DNA of 60,622 nucleotides from an uncultured Lachnospiraceae bacterium (GTDB taxonomy: Bacteria > Bacillota > Clostridia > Lachnospirales > Lachnospiraceae). The notes under the pieces are model-generated. The model saw only the letters and a list, made by a program, of their open reading frames with translations. It ran no database searches and was not told the origin of the DNA. The translations under genes and the position numbers were made by a program. Positions 52,567-60,265 of the stretch are shown one piece after another. The stretch covers positions 1 to 60,622 of the forward strand of contig ONKG01000018.1 in assembly GCA_900318375.1 (NCBI GenBank), read 5' to 3'. The first letter of the stretch is position 1. Every line of letters begins with the position of its first letter.

Positions 52567-52896
52567 TTACAGTTTTTCCTTGATATTGCCGCAGGTTTTA
52601 CATTTTCCCCTTCCGCCGGTGAAAACTATGTGCTCTGTCATCTCTCCGCAGACAGGGCACTCCGACATCGCGATGCCAAGTCCTGCCCCGCCGGCGTCTC
52701 CCGTTTCATCACCTGCAAAGCCGGGCATTCCCCCGGTCCCCTTCTTTCCCTCTATCCCGGAAAAAAAGGCATTCCCCAGTCCTCTATAAAAACTTTCAGC
52801 GTCAGTATGCAGGCCCTCTCCGGACATACCTCCGGAAACGGAAAAGAGATCGTCATCACCTATTTTCTGCATGCCCTTATTGATATCTTCTGCCAT
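52567..52896 (-). CDS. Double-glycine leader precursor, cargo 2 (Gly-rich protein with zinc ribbon)
   Basis: 109 residues. AGGAGG lies six bases before ATG 52896. The leader MAEDINKGMQKIGDDDLFSVSGG has the same DLxxVxGG ending as cargo 1. The mature part (86 residues) is glycine-rich in the middle and ends in a four-cysteine knuckle, CPVCG at 80-84 and CKTCG at 99-103, typical of a zinc ribbon. Secreted zinc ribbons behind a GG leader are unusual, because C39 exporters handle unfolded chains. The open frame extends upstream to 53037, but only this ATG has a ribosome site and leader. Confidence 0.78.
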   Translation of the reverse strand: MAEDINKGMQKIGDDDLFSVSGGMSGEGLHTDAESFYRGLGNAFFSGIEGKKGTGGMPGFAGDETGDAGGAGLGIAMSECPVCGEMTEHIVFTGGRGKCKTCGNIKEKL

Positions 52897-52966
52897 AAGA
52901 AATCCTCCTCTCATGTACTGTACTGTCGAAAAGCAGATCATCCTGTCCGTTTCCGGACCTTTTGTT

Positions 52967-53473
52967 TCAGTCTTTCCGGCCGAAAATATATTTGCGATTG
53001 CGGAGCAGCACTTCCGCCAGCAGCTGGCCCAGAACATAGCAGCCTATGATCTCGCCGACAGCAATATACACTGCCAGAAGCGGAATCGGAATGTTGACCC
53101 CATAGGCATAAAAAAGGACCAGAGGGACAATGACCGTATTGGACACAATGGCGGGAATCGGGACCAGCCAGCGGTTTCTGCGCAGCTTCCATCCCAGAAT
53201 TGCCCCGATCAAAGTAGCAATACTCCCGAAAATGATATCCCAAATGACCGCCCCGCCGATGAAATTTGCCAGCAGGCATCCGGCAAACAGGCCGGGTATG
53301 GCAGCCGTTGTAAACATGGGAAGGATGGTCAGTGCCTCCGCAACCCTGACCTGCACCGCCCCGTAGGAAATCGGCGCGAATACCAAAGTGAGCACAACAT
53401 AAATTGCTGCGATCGCAGCCCCTTGCGTGATCAGCTGTATCTGTGAAAAGCTTTCTGTTGTATTGCCCCTCAT
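52967..53473 (-). CDS. queT: QueT-family transporter (queuosine precursor S component)
   Basis: 168 residues with five to six membrane segments: TQGAAIAAIYVVLTLVFAPISYGAVQVRVAEAL, FIGGAVIWDIIFGS, a Lys/Arg turn, then AVYIAVGEIIGCYVLG. The QVRVAEAL block is typical of QueT proteins, S components of energy-coupling-factor importers, thought to bring in preQ0, preQ1 or queuine. AAAGGA precedes the ATG. No preQ1 riboswitch was recognised upstream. It is encoded 70 bases before cargo 2 on the same strand; a link with the export system is not obvious. Confidence 0.85.
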   Translation of the reverse strand: MRGNTTESFSQIQLITQGAAIAAIYVVLTLVFAPISYGAVQVRVAEALTILPMFTTAAIPGLFAGCLLANFIGGAVIWDIIFGSIATLIGAILGWKLRRNRWLVPIPAIVSNTVIVPLVLFYAYGVNIPIPLLAVYIAVGEIIGCYVLGQLLAEVLLRNRKYIFGRKD

Positions 53474-53677
53474 TATAATCCTTTCCGATAATCCTTTCCT
53501 GCCATGCCGCTCCGTAAAAAATGATTCAATTCTATATACGCAGCTTTCTGTATTTTACCACACTCTGACCGGAGTGTAACGTGCCGCCGGGGCGGAGGCG
53601 GCTCTGCCGCCCTCTTGCGCCAATTGCCCTCCCGCGGGCTGCCGTCCGCTGTCAGGCAAAAGATACCTTATGGCGGC

Positions 53678-53758
53678 TCTGCAAATAGGGGGCCCTCTGC
53701 CCGCGACCGGCCCGTGTCCGCCGTGAGGCGGAAAACATTACACGGGCCGTGTCAAAAA
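53678..53758 (+). repeat. Structured dispersed repeat, copy 2
   Basis: The same order as at 11739: GGCCCGTGTCCGC, hairpin TCCGC/GCGGA, AAAACATT, palindrome ACACGGGCCGTGT, then A8. The palindrome's central pair is G-C here and T-A there, so pairing is kept while the bases change. In this copy GGCCCGTGT can also pair with ACACGGGCC. It abuts the xpt terminator T-run, and the rest of 53474-53881 is GC-rich without a gene. Confidence 0.65.
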
Positions 53759-53792
53759 AAACAGGTATTCAGAGCTGCCTCTGAATACCTGT
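53752..53792 (-). terminator. Terminator of xpt
   Basis: A perfect 14-bp stem (ACAGGTATTCAGAG and complement) with a four-base loop, followed on the minus strand by eight T. Confidence 0.92.
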
Positions 53793-53881
53793 CTGCTCAA
53801 AAGCAGCTATAAGACATTTGACGTTTTTTACGTTTTCTGATTTCTGCTGTGCAGACGTCTTTTTTCAGCCGATCACCGATA

Positions 53882-54460
53882 TCAGTGGGCACGGAAAACG
53901 ATCGTTCCGTCCGCCGACATGGAGTCTACGATTGCGAGACTGTAGAGATCCATGCCCGCTTCGCGAAGGAGCCTTCCGCCGTTCTGGAATCCCTTCTCGA
54001 TCGCAATGCCGATCCCTGCCACCTGTGCTCCTGCCTGGCCGCAGATATCCAGAAGGCCCTGCACGGCTTTTCCGTTTGCCATGAAATCATCCACGATCAG
54101 AACACTGTCGTCCGCGTGCAGATACTGTCTGGAGAGGGTGACTACATTATCCACATTGTAGGTGTAGGAATGCACGATAGAGGTATAGAGGTCCCCATCC
54201 AGGTTCATGCTGCGCGCTTTTTTTGCAAATACAGCCGGAACGCCGAAACGGCGCGCCACGGGGCAGGCGATGGCGATGCCGGATGATTCCACCGTCAGGA
54301 CACGCGTGATACGCTTATCCCTGAAGTGTTCATAAAACTCCTCGCCGATCTGCTCCAACAGTGTGATATCCACCTGATGGTTGAGGAAGCTGTCCACCTT
54401 GAGGATGTCTCCCTCCCTGACCTGTCCGTCTTTCAAAATTCTCTCTTCCAGAAAATTCAT
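53882..54460 (-). CDS. xpt: Xanthine phosphoribosyltransferase
   Basis: Xpt converts xanthine and PRPP to XMP in purine salvage. 192 residues: start MNFLEERILKDGQ, dimer loop SFLNHQVDI, VLTVESSGIA, and the PRPP loop VLIVDDFMANGKAVQG, which is distinctive for Xpt. No purine riboswitch was seen upstream, where a 50-bp tandem duplication lies instead. The ribosome site GGGAG is at normal spacing. It is followed by a strong terminator, so it ends its transcript, possibly shared with trpS. Confidence 0.94.
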   Translation of the reverse strand: MNFLEERILKDGQVREGDILKVDSFLNHQVDITLLEQIGEEFYEHFRDKRITRVLTVESSGIAIACPVARRFGVPAVFAKKARSMNLDGDLYTSIVHSYTYNVDNVVTLSRQYLHADDSVLIVDDFMANGKAVQGLLDICGQAGAQVAGIGIAIEKGFQNGGRLLREAGMDLYSLAIVDSMSADGTIVFRAH

Positions 54461-54500
54461 GACTCTCCCTTTCCGATGTCTGAAACCCTGAGGTGATCAG

Positions 54501-54610
54501 CCGTCTGAATTGCCGGCGCTGCCCGCAATGTTCCCTCGTCTGACCTGCTGCCGTCTGAATTGCCGGCGCTGCCCGCAATGTTCCCTCGTCTGACCTGCTG
54601 CCGTCTGAAT
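54501..54610. repeat. Exact 50-bp tandem duplication between trpS and xpt
   Basis: The 50-base block beginning CCGTCTGAATTGCCGGCGCT is repeated without any change, followed by the first ten bases of a third copy. Perfect identity indicates a recent event. Confidence 0.92.
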
Positions 54611-54636
54611 TTCTGCATCTGTGCACGCCGGTCCGC

Positions 54637-55641
54637 TTATTTGGGCTGATAGAAACCGATCTTTTTATACACTTTGCGCAGGGTCTTGTTTGCAATATAG
54701 GAAGCCTTTGCGGCACCCTCTTTGTAAACAGTGTCGAGGTAGGCCTTGTCGGCGATCAGGCGCTTTGCCTCCTCGCGGATGGGACTGAGACAGTCCACGA
54801 CCGCTTCGCCGACGGCGGGCTTGAAGACCCCGTAGCCCTGTCCCGCAAACTCCTTCTCGATCTCCTCGAAGGTCTTGCCGGTGATGGTGGCATAGATATT
54901 CATGAGATTGGCCACGCCGGGCTTGTTCTCTCTGTCAAAGCGTACACAGTTTTCCGTATCGGAATCGGTGATCGCGCGTTTGAACTTCTTCATGATGACA
55001 TTGGGCTCATCCATGAGGAAGACGCAGCCCTGGGGGATCGACTTGGACATCTTGGAGTCCGGCGTCGTCAGGCCGTAGATCCTGGCTCCCACTTTGCTGA
55101 TGAAGGGCTCCGGTACGCGGAAGACGTCACCGTAGATGTTGTTGAAACGGTTGGCGATGTTTCTGCAGAGCTCCACGTGCTGCTTCTGGTCCTCGCCGAC
55201 CGGTACATAGTGAGGCTGGTAAAGAAGGATATCTGCCGCCATCAGGGAAGGATAGGTGAACAGACCCGCGTTGATATTATCTTTGTGCTTCTCTGACTTA
55301 TCTTTGAACTGGGTCATACGGGTCAGCTCGCCGAACATTGTATAGCAGTCAAGCACCCAGCCCAGCTGTGCGTGTGCGGGAACCATGGACTGCAGAAACA
55401 GTGTGTTCTTCTCCGGATCCAGTCCGCAGGCAATATAAATCGCAAGCATTTCCAAAGAACGGCGGCGCAGCTCCTTCGGATCCTGACGCACAGTGATCGT
55501 GTGCATATCCGCCATGAAATAATAGCAGTCATAATCATTGACGCGGTCCGCCCAGTTCTTGATCGCTCCAAGATAGTTTCCCAGATGCAGATCTCCGCTC
55601 GGCTGGATGCCCGAGAGCATGATTTTCTTTTCCTCTCCCAT
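54637..55641 (-). CDS. trpS: Tryptophan-tRNA ligase
   Basis: A class I synthetase that charges tRNA-Trp. The HxGH-type motif is HLGNYLGAIKNW, the tryptophan pocket includes YYFMADMHT, GEDQKQHVE and DILLYQPHYVPVG, and KMSKS is SKMSKSIPQG. 334 residues, normal. GAGGAAC precedes the ATG. The T-box leader found upstream of many Firmicutes synthetases is absent; the leader instead holds degenerate repeats. Confidence 0.96.
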   Translation of the reverse strand: MGEEKKIMLSGIQPSGDLHLGNYLGAIKNWADRVNDYDCYYFMADMHTITVRQDPKELRRRSLEMLAIYIACGLDPEKNTLFLQSMVPAHAQLGWVLDCYTMFGELTRMTQFKDKSEKHKDNINAGLFTYPSLMAADILLYQPHYVPVGEDQKQHVELCRNIANRFNNIYGDVFRVPEPFISKVGARIYGLTTPDSKMSKSIPQGCVFLMDEPNVIMKKFKRAITDSDTENCVRFDRENKPGVANLMNIYATITGKTFEEIEKEFAGQGYGVFKPAVGEAVVDCLSPIREEAKRLIADKAYLDTVYKEGAAKASYIANKTLRKVYKKIGFYQPK

Positions 55642-55669
55642 GTTGATGGTTCCTCCTGTCAGATATTGT

Positions 55670-55859
55670 ATTCACCCTGCACACGGATCAGACTGTCATA
55701 TGCATGTCTCATTTGCATGTTTTGTTTCTCTGCATCTGTCATCTGCATATGCCTCTGCATATCTCACCTGCAGATGTCATCTTCATGTGTATGGCAAAAA
55801 AGTATGTCGCAAGTATACGCGGTAAAAACTATCATACCATGAGGCCGGAAACGGCGCAA
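55670..55859 (-). promoter_or_regulatory. trpS promoter and repeat-rich leader
   Basis: TTGCGC and TATGAT are 17 bases apart (55854-55859 and 55831-55836). The leader (55680-55800) has about seven degenerate copies of GCATATGTC/GCATCTGTC-like sequence. No T-box signature (AGGGTGGNACCGCG) was found. The rest of 55642-56097 carries the hairpin at 55993 and no gene. Confidence 0.55.
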
Positions 55860-55992
55860 GAAGCGTATTTGCAGGACCCGGCCGCAAAAGCATGGCAAAA
55901 ACAGGGCAAAAGCAGGTGCCCGCTGAAACAGACACAGATCAGGTGAAGGAAGCTGTCCATCCCGCCTGAAAAAACTTTTTGCTTACAGCATT

Positions 55993-56027
55993 GCAGGTAC
56001 AGGCCCTTTGAGAGGGCCTGTACCTGC
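55993..56027. terminator. Perfect 15-bp hairpin downstream of kptA
   Basis: GCAGGTACAGGCCCT and its complement enclose a five-base loop. Poor T-run on both strands, but its position between kptA and trpS fits a terminator. Confidence 0.65.
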
Positions 56028-56097
56028 AAATACCGGATCATATATCAAATATTGCAAAAAGAACTATTCACTGCGGAAACTTCTTCCCTTCCAGGCA

Positions 56098-56661
56098 TTA
56101 CACGCCTTCGGCCGGGACTCTTTGAAAAAAGCCGACAGGGACGGTTTTGGTGAGCCACACGCCGTTTACAGCATAATAAAAATCAAATCCTTCTTCGTCC
56201 ATGCGTTTTGCGTCGACACGAAGGAGCGCCGGCTTTCCGTGACGCCTGCCCACCTGAACCGCAGTTGCCTCATCAAGTGAAAGATGTACATAGAGCCTGT
56301 TCATATGCAAGATTCCCTGCTCCTGGATCGAAGGCAGAAAACACTCTCCCGTCCCGTGCCATAAAATATCCGGCGGCGTCATCTTCGGCAGTTCCACGTC
56401 CACAGGAATGGAGTGTCCCTGGTTAGCCCGGATCAGTCTTCCGTCATCGCTCAAAGAGTATCTCTTTTTATTATTCGTCTCTACGATTTCATCAAGCATT
56501 GCCCTGTCGAATGCCGGATGCCCCGCACGGCGGACACCCTGGATCAGCTCTTCAACATCCGCCCAGCCATGTTCATCCAGGTTGATTCCGATGATCTCAG
56601 GTCTGTGCCGCAGAATCTTGGAAATAAATTTGCTGATATTTGTTTTTTCTTTTTCCTTCAT
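56098..56661 (-). CDS. kptA: RNA 2'-phosphotransferase (Tpt1/KptA family)
   Basis: The enzyme removes an internal RNA 2'-phosphate using NAD+, releasing ADP-ribose 1'',2''-cyclic phosphate. 187 residues: SKFISKILRHRPE, LDEHGWADVEEL, the NAD-site block IRANQGHS, LWHGTG, LYVHLSLDEATAVQVG and AVNGVWLT. The Arg-His-Arg-Arg catalytic set seems to be present. Bacteria lack the tRNA ligase pathway that creates 2'-phosphates, so its natural target is unknown, perhaps RNA repair. The ribosome site is a weak AAGGAAA run. Confidence 0.93.
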   Translation of the reverse strand: MKEKEKTNISKFISKILRHRPEIIGINLDEHGWADVEELIQGVRRAGHPAFDRAMLDEIVETNNKKRYSLSDDGRLIRANQGHSIPVDVELPKMTPPDILWHGTGECFLPSIQEQGILHMNRLYVHLSLDEATAVQVGRRHGKPALLRVDAKRMDEEGFDFYYAVNGVWLTKTVPVGFFQRVPAEGV

Positions 56662-56731
56662 GTCTGTAAACCCGTATCCCGTAAATAATACCGCCGGTCT
56701 TCTATCGCCGGTCTTCCGGCAGGCGCCGACG

Positions 56732-58213
56732 TCAGATGAGGAAGCTGTCCTTTACGGCATTTTTCAGCGTCCACATGCGGTTGAAGGTATCTCCCTGCAC
56801 CTTGAAATAGTGCTCCTCCGCATCAGGGAAGATGCGGGAGGTGAAGACCGCGTCGCCGTCGTTGACGAAGATCTCGATAGAACTGCTGTCAACAAAGATA
56901 CGGAAGTGCTGCAGGCCGTTTTCCAGCGGCCTTGTGCGACTCTCGCCCTCGGACTGGTTGAAGCGGATATGCATGCCGCTGCGGTCGACGGTGATCTCTT
57001 TTTTCTCCTCGCTGTAGCAGATGGAAAGGCCGCCGTTTCCGTCCTTGTCCGTGAACATATCCAGACGGACATCGCCCTTGCGGCAGTCCAGTTCCACCTC
57101 TGCCGCGACGGGAAGCGGGAAGCATCCTGCCTGGTTGGGAGTGAGAACGATCTTCTCCTCGCGGAGTTTTTTGAGCTCGGGAAGAGGCTGCTGGATCAGA
57201 CGGCGTCCGCGCACTGTCAGCTCGCGGGGAAGGGTCAGGCAGCCCGCCCAGTCCTCTTCGTCCGTCGGGTAAGAGACATCCGGCACGCCCATCCATGCGA
57301 TCAGAATGGCCTTGTCGGCATCCTGCAGGTTATTGGCACAGGCCGCCGCATAGGAATCAAAACCGAAATCAAGGACGTGGAATTGGCCGTCGGGTGTAAA
57401 GGTAAGGCTGTCCCAGTCCATATGGCCCAGAATATAGCCGTTGTGGTTCTGGCTCTGGCCTCGGCCGGGAAGCGTCAGATGCTGCGGGCACAGAAGAAGG
57501 ACATCCGTGCCGCCCAGATGCTCAATGGAGGGGCACTCCCACATGTCGCCGAAATTCTCGAATCCGGGAACCTTCAGCTCGCCCTGGAAGGTCCATCCGT
57601 GCTGCAGATGCTCAGAGGAGTAGACCAGAACACAGCCGCGTTTATCCAGGGTCTGCGCCCCAATGATCATGTAATATTTTTCCTGGCCGGGGATCTGGAT
57701 GATCTTGGGGTCACGCTGGTGCTCGGTGTAGCCGGGATGGGCGCCGAAAAGAGGAAGGGGATATTTTTCCGGCCAGCCGTCTTTTCCCAGACGGGCCAGG
57801 CAGGTGTAGGCGTGCCTGGTCCAGTCAGGATCCCTGTGGTTGCCGGTATAATAGAGGTAGATCTTGTCGCCGATGGGCATAGCGGAGCCGGAGTAGACGC
57901 CCTTGTTGTCATAGCCGTCCTCCTGATCAGGCAAAAGGCAGACACCCAGGTTCCGCCAGGTCACCAGATCCTTGGAGATAATGTGGTACCAGTGCTTAAG
58001 GCCGTGCACTGCGCCCCAGGGGCACCACTGATAAAAGAGGTGCCAGCGGTTGTCGTGCCAGACAAATCCGTTAGGGTCGTTCATCAGGCCTGTCACCGCC
58101 TGGTTGTGGAAATGCTGGCGATAGACAGATGCGGAAATCTTCTCGTACAGCTCGCCCAGTTCCTGCGGATCCTTCAGATAACGATACTTTTCTTCCTTGG
58201 TCCATTCTCTCAT
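56732..58213 (-). CDS. GH32 sucrose-6-phosphate hydrolase / fructofuranosidase
   Basis: A five-bladed beta-propeller glycosidase cutting terminal beta-fructosyl bonds. The nucleophile is in GLMNDPNGFVWH, the transition-state stabiliser in HQRDPKII and the acid/base in MWECPSIEHL. A C-terminal beta sandwich follows (FRIFVDSSSIEIFVNDGDAVFTSRIFP). 493 residues from ATG 58213, after AAGGAGA. There is no signal peptide, so it works on imported sugar, normally sucrose 6-phosphate or phosphorylated fructosides. With a mannose-family PTS and a HAD phosphatase close by, a role in fructose-containing sugar use is plausible. Confidence 0.93.
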   Translation of the reverse strand: MREWTKEEKYRYLKDPQELGELYEKISASVYRQHFHNQAVTGLMNDPNGFVWHDNRWHLFYQWCPWGAVHGLKHWYHIISKDLVTWRNLGVCLLPDQEDGYDNKGVYSGSAMPIGDKIYLYYTGNHRDPDWTRHAYTCLARLGKDGWPEKYPLPLFGAHPGYTEHQRDPKIIQIPGQEKYYMIIGAQTLDKRGCVLVYSSEHLQHGWTFQGELKVPGFENFGDMWECPSIEHLGGTDVLLLCPQHLTLPGRGQSQNHNGYILGHMDWDSLTFTPDGQFHVLDFGFDSYAAACANNLQDADKAILIAWMGVPDVSYPTDEEDWAGCLTLPRELTVRGRRLIQQPLPELKKLREEKIVLTPNQAGCFPLPVAAEVELDCRKGDVRLDMFTDKDGNGGLSICYSEEKKEITVDRSGMHIRFNQSEGESRTRPLENGLQHFRIFVDSSSIEIFVNDGDAVFTSRIFPDAEEHYFKVQGDTFNRMWTLKNAVKDSFLI

Positions 58214-58391
58214 ATTGAGATCTCCTTTCCGCCCGAAAAGGGCCTGCACGTAACGCTGCGTTTTGCTGCTCTGTTTTCACCCTGTCAAAGGCCAAACCTC
58301 TGCTCCGTTTTCTCTGCTGTTTCCGTCTGAATGAAAGTCTCCCGGAGAGTCATGCACTCAGCACCTGTTTCCATTCAGAAAAACTAAGAGG

Positions 58392-59201
58392 TCACAGAAC
58401 ATATTTCTCGATGATCTCTCCCACGCCGCCCTCATCGTTGGAAGCTTTCGCGACATAGTCACACTCATCGATAATCCCCTCAAAAACATTGCCGACGGCG
58501 GCACCGACCCCTGCGGCCCGGATCATGGACAGATCATTGACATTGTCTCCGATAGCGATCGTGTCCTTCATATCCACGCCGAGAATCTGCGCAAGACGCC
58601 GCAGTCCGTTTCCTTTGCTGACACCTTTTTTATTGAATTCCAGATATCGGCCGCTGGAATAGCTGACCTCACAGTCTCCCGTCAGGTAAGCAACTTCTTT
58701 TTCGACAGGATTGAGGTAGTCATATCCCACATGCTGGTAGAGGATCTTGATGATCTGCTGATCTTTCAAAAATGACAGATCCTCATCATAGATTTCAATG
58801 AAGTCCTGACGGTTGTTGAGGAAGCTGACTTCATCCTCATTGCTGTTGTAGAGATAGACCGTATCCTGCGTATAGATGTGCTGGCAGACATCATATTCCC
58901 GGCCTTTCCTGTACAGAGCGTCCGCCAGTTCCCAGGAGATGCCCTCCAGATGCAGCAGGCGGTTCCCCTTGTTTTCCGTGATGGCTCCGCCGTTAAACGA
59001 AATGGAATACTGATCCGCGAGATCATAGAGACCGACTTCCTTCAGGGTGTTCTGGAAAGACATATAGCCTCTTCCGGAAGCACAGACAAATTTGACACCC
59101 TTCTCCGTCGCCGCACGGATCGCATCGAGATTTCTCCGGCAGATGGAGCGGTCCATGCTGAGCAGGGTCTCATCCAGATCGCAAGTGATGATTTTGTACA
59201 T
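58392..59201 (-). CDS. Cof-type HAD-IIB phosphatase
   Basis: 269 residues from ATG 59201 (AAAGGAAA upstream). Motif I ITCDLDETLLSMD, motif II FVCASGRGYM, SFNGGAI for the C2B cap entry, and motif IV IAIGDNVNDLSMIRAAG. It belongs with YidA/Cof phosphatases of sugar phosphates. The open frame extends upstream to 59543 through the REP-like array, but that part is an artefact of the repeat. It lies between the HPr-like gene and GH32 on the same strand. Confidence 0.88.
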   Translation of the reverse strand: MYKIITCDLDETLLSMDRSICRRNLDAIRAATEKGVKFVCASGRGYMSFQNTLKEVGLYDLADQYSISFNGGAITENKGNRLLHLEGISWELADALYRKGREYDVCQHIYTQDTVYLYNSNEDEVSFLNNRQDFIEIYDEDLSFLKDQQIIKILYQHVGYDYLNPVEKEVAYLTGDCEVSYSSGRYLEFNKKGVSKGNGLRRLAQILGVDMKDTIAIGDNVNDLSMIRAAGVGAAVGNVFEGIIDECDYVAKASNDEGGVGEIIEKYVL

Positions 59202-59319
59202 AAGCTCTTTTTCCTTTCTTAAAACCAACGGGGAAAAGATCCTGAAGACAGATCGGCCATCCGGGCAGACTGCTGATACTCCACTGCCTTTTCCAATCCA
59301 TTTTATTATAACATGATTG

Positions 59320-59490
59320 TGGGAGACATGGGAGACAGAGGGGGGAGAAGGGGACGGTTCTGAGGGAGACAGGGGACGGTTCTGGAGGGAGACAGGGGAC
59401 GGTTCTGTGTCTCCTTTTTGTGAAAAGGAGACACAGAACCGTCCCCTGTCTCCCGAACCGTCCCCTGTTTCCACCTGTCTCCACCCCCGA
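59320..59490. repeat. REP-like array with GGGGACGGTTCTG units in both orientations
   Basis: Three forward copies of GGGGACGGTTCTG, each followed by AGGGAGACA or TGTCTCC, then a stem closing to inverted copies CAGAACCGTCCCC and GAACCGTCCCC. The centre is a 23-bp hairpin on TGTCTCCTTTT. The core GACGGTTCTG is shared with the palindrome at 43364. Repeats of this core are typical targets of RAYT (REP-associated) transposases. No transposase is in the window. Confidence 0.85.
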
Positions 59491-59563
59491 TACACGAACA
59501 GACCGGCGAATCCAGCGGATCCTCCCGGTCTGTTCAATACCACCTTTGTTACTCTGTATGTAT

Positions 59564-59821
59564 TTACAGATTCAGTTCGGCAAATTCAGTCAGACGCTGA
59601 CAGTCCCGTTCCTCCGGGCCGCCTTCCAGCTCGATCTCAACAGTGTCTCCTTTGCGCACCCGAAGACTCATCACATTAAAGATCGTCTTTCCGTCCCCTG
59701 TTTTTCTGCCCTTACGGATCGTGATCCTGCCCTCACAGGCGATACACTCCTTGACGAGCATTCCGGCAAGGCGGGCATCCAGTCCGTTTTCATTATGAAT
59801 TACAAAAGTCATGCTCTTCAT
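59564..59821 (-). CDS. HPr-like protein with the active-site histidine replaced by aspartate
   Basis: 85 residues with the HPr fold order: FVIHNENGLDARLAGMLVKECI, ITIRKG, then GDGKTIFNVMSLRVRKGDTVEIELEG. The phosphoacceptor His15 is Asp15 (GLDARLA in place of GLHARPA), while Arg17 is kept; Pro18 is Leu. The regulatory Ser46 position is Thr46. It therefore cannot pass phosphate as HPr does. B. subtilis Crh is a precedent: a regulatory HPr copy lacking His15. Asp15 could mimic phospho-His permanently. GGGAG precedes the ATG. Its place next to a PTS IID gene supports a link to sugar uptake. Confidence 0.85.
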   Translation of the reverse strand: MKSMTFVIHNENGLDARLAGMLVKECIACEGRITIRKGRKTGDGKTIFNVMSLRVRKGDTVEIELEGGPEERDCQRLTEFAELNL

Positions 59822-59864
59822 CTATCTGCTCCCTCATCTTGTCTTATAGTGCACGACCGGTCTG

Positions 59865-60224
59865 TCAGGTATCTTTGCGGGCTCTTTGCGAAGATTCTCT
59901 CTGCGCCGCATCGAGGATCTTTTCCACATTGCGCCGCCCGTTCCGTATTCCCATGTCACAGAGGACCGCTGCAGCTATACCGATCGCCGCAACCACTGTT
60001 CCGAAGGCGATCAGGGGGACGTTCCTGCCCGCTCCGGTCAGTCCGTTGTAGAGCAGCACAGCGCCGACCGCCGCCGCCACAAAGCCGATCGTGCGCCATC
60101 TGCCGATCATTTTCAGCGCCTGTGACTGAAGCTTTGCCTCCTGCATCAGCCGGGCGGCAGAGAGGTTTGTGCTGCCTGCAGAATCTCCTGCGGATTGATT
60201 AGCGGAAAGGTTCTGATCTTTCAT
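59865..60224 (-). CDS. Small two-helix membrane protein, hypothetical
   Basis: 119 residues from ATG 60224, five bases after GGAGG. A polar start with SANQSAGDSAGSTN, a helix ending RLMQEAKLQSQALKMIGRW, two membrane segments (IGFVAAAVGAVLLYNGL, VPLIAFGTVVAAIGIAAAVL), and a basic C-terminal helix. No family was recognised. It stands between the PTS IID gene and the HPr-like gene on the same strand, separated from IID by a terminator hairpin that might allow partial read-through. Confidence 0.65.
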   Translation of the reverse strand: MKDQNLSANQSAGDSAGSTNLSAARLMQEAKLQSQALKMIGRWRTIGFVAAAVGAVLLYNGLTGAGRNVPLIAFGTVVAAIGIAAAVLCDMGIRNGRRNVEKILDAAQRESSQRARKDT

Positions 60225-60265
60225 CTGTTCCTCCATGGTTTCCTCACTTTCGAGCCCTGTTTTAA

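Noticed and set aside
53474-53600. preQ1 riboswitch before the QueT-like gene
   Set aside because: No conserved preQ1 aptamer pairing or A-rich tail was found; only a short ACACTC/GAGTGT hairpin.
55642-55860. T-box leader of trpS
   Set aside because: The AGGGTGGNACCGCG core and a specifier loop are missing.
59202-59543. N-terminal extension of the HAD phosphatase
   Set aside because: The upstream open frame is made by the REP-like array; the conserved start and the ribosome site are at 59201.
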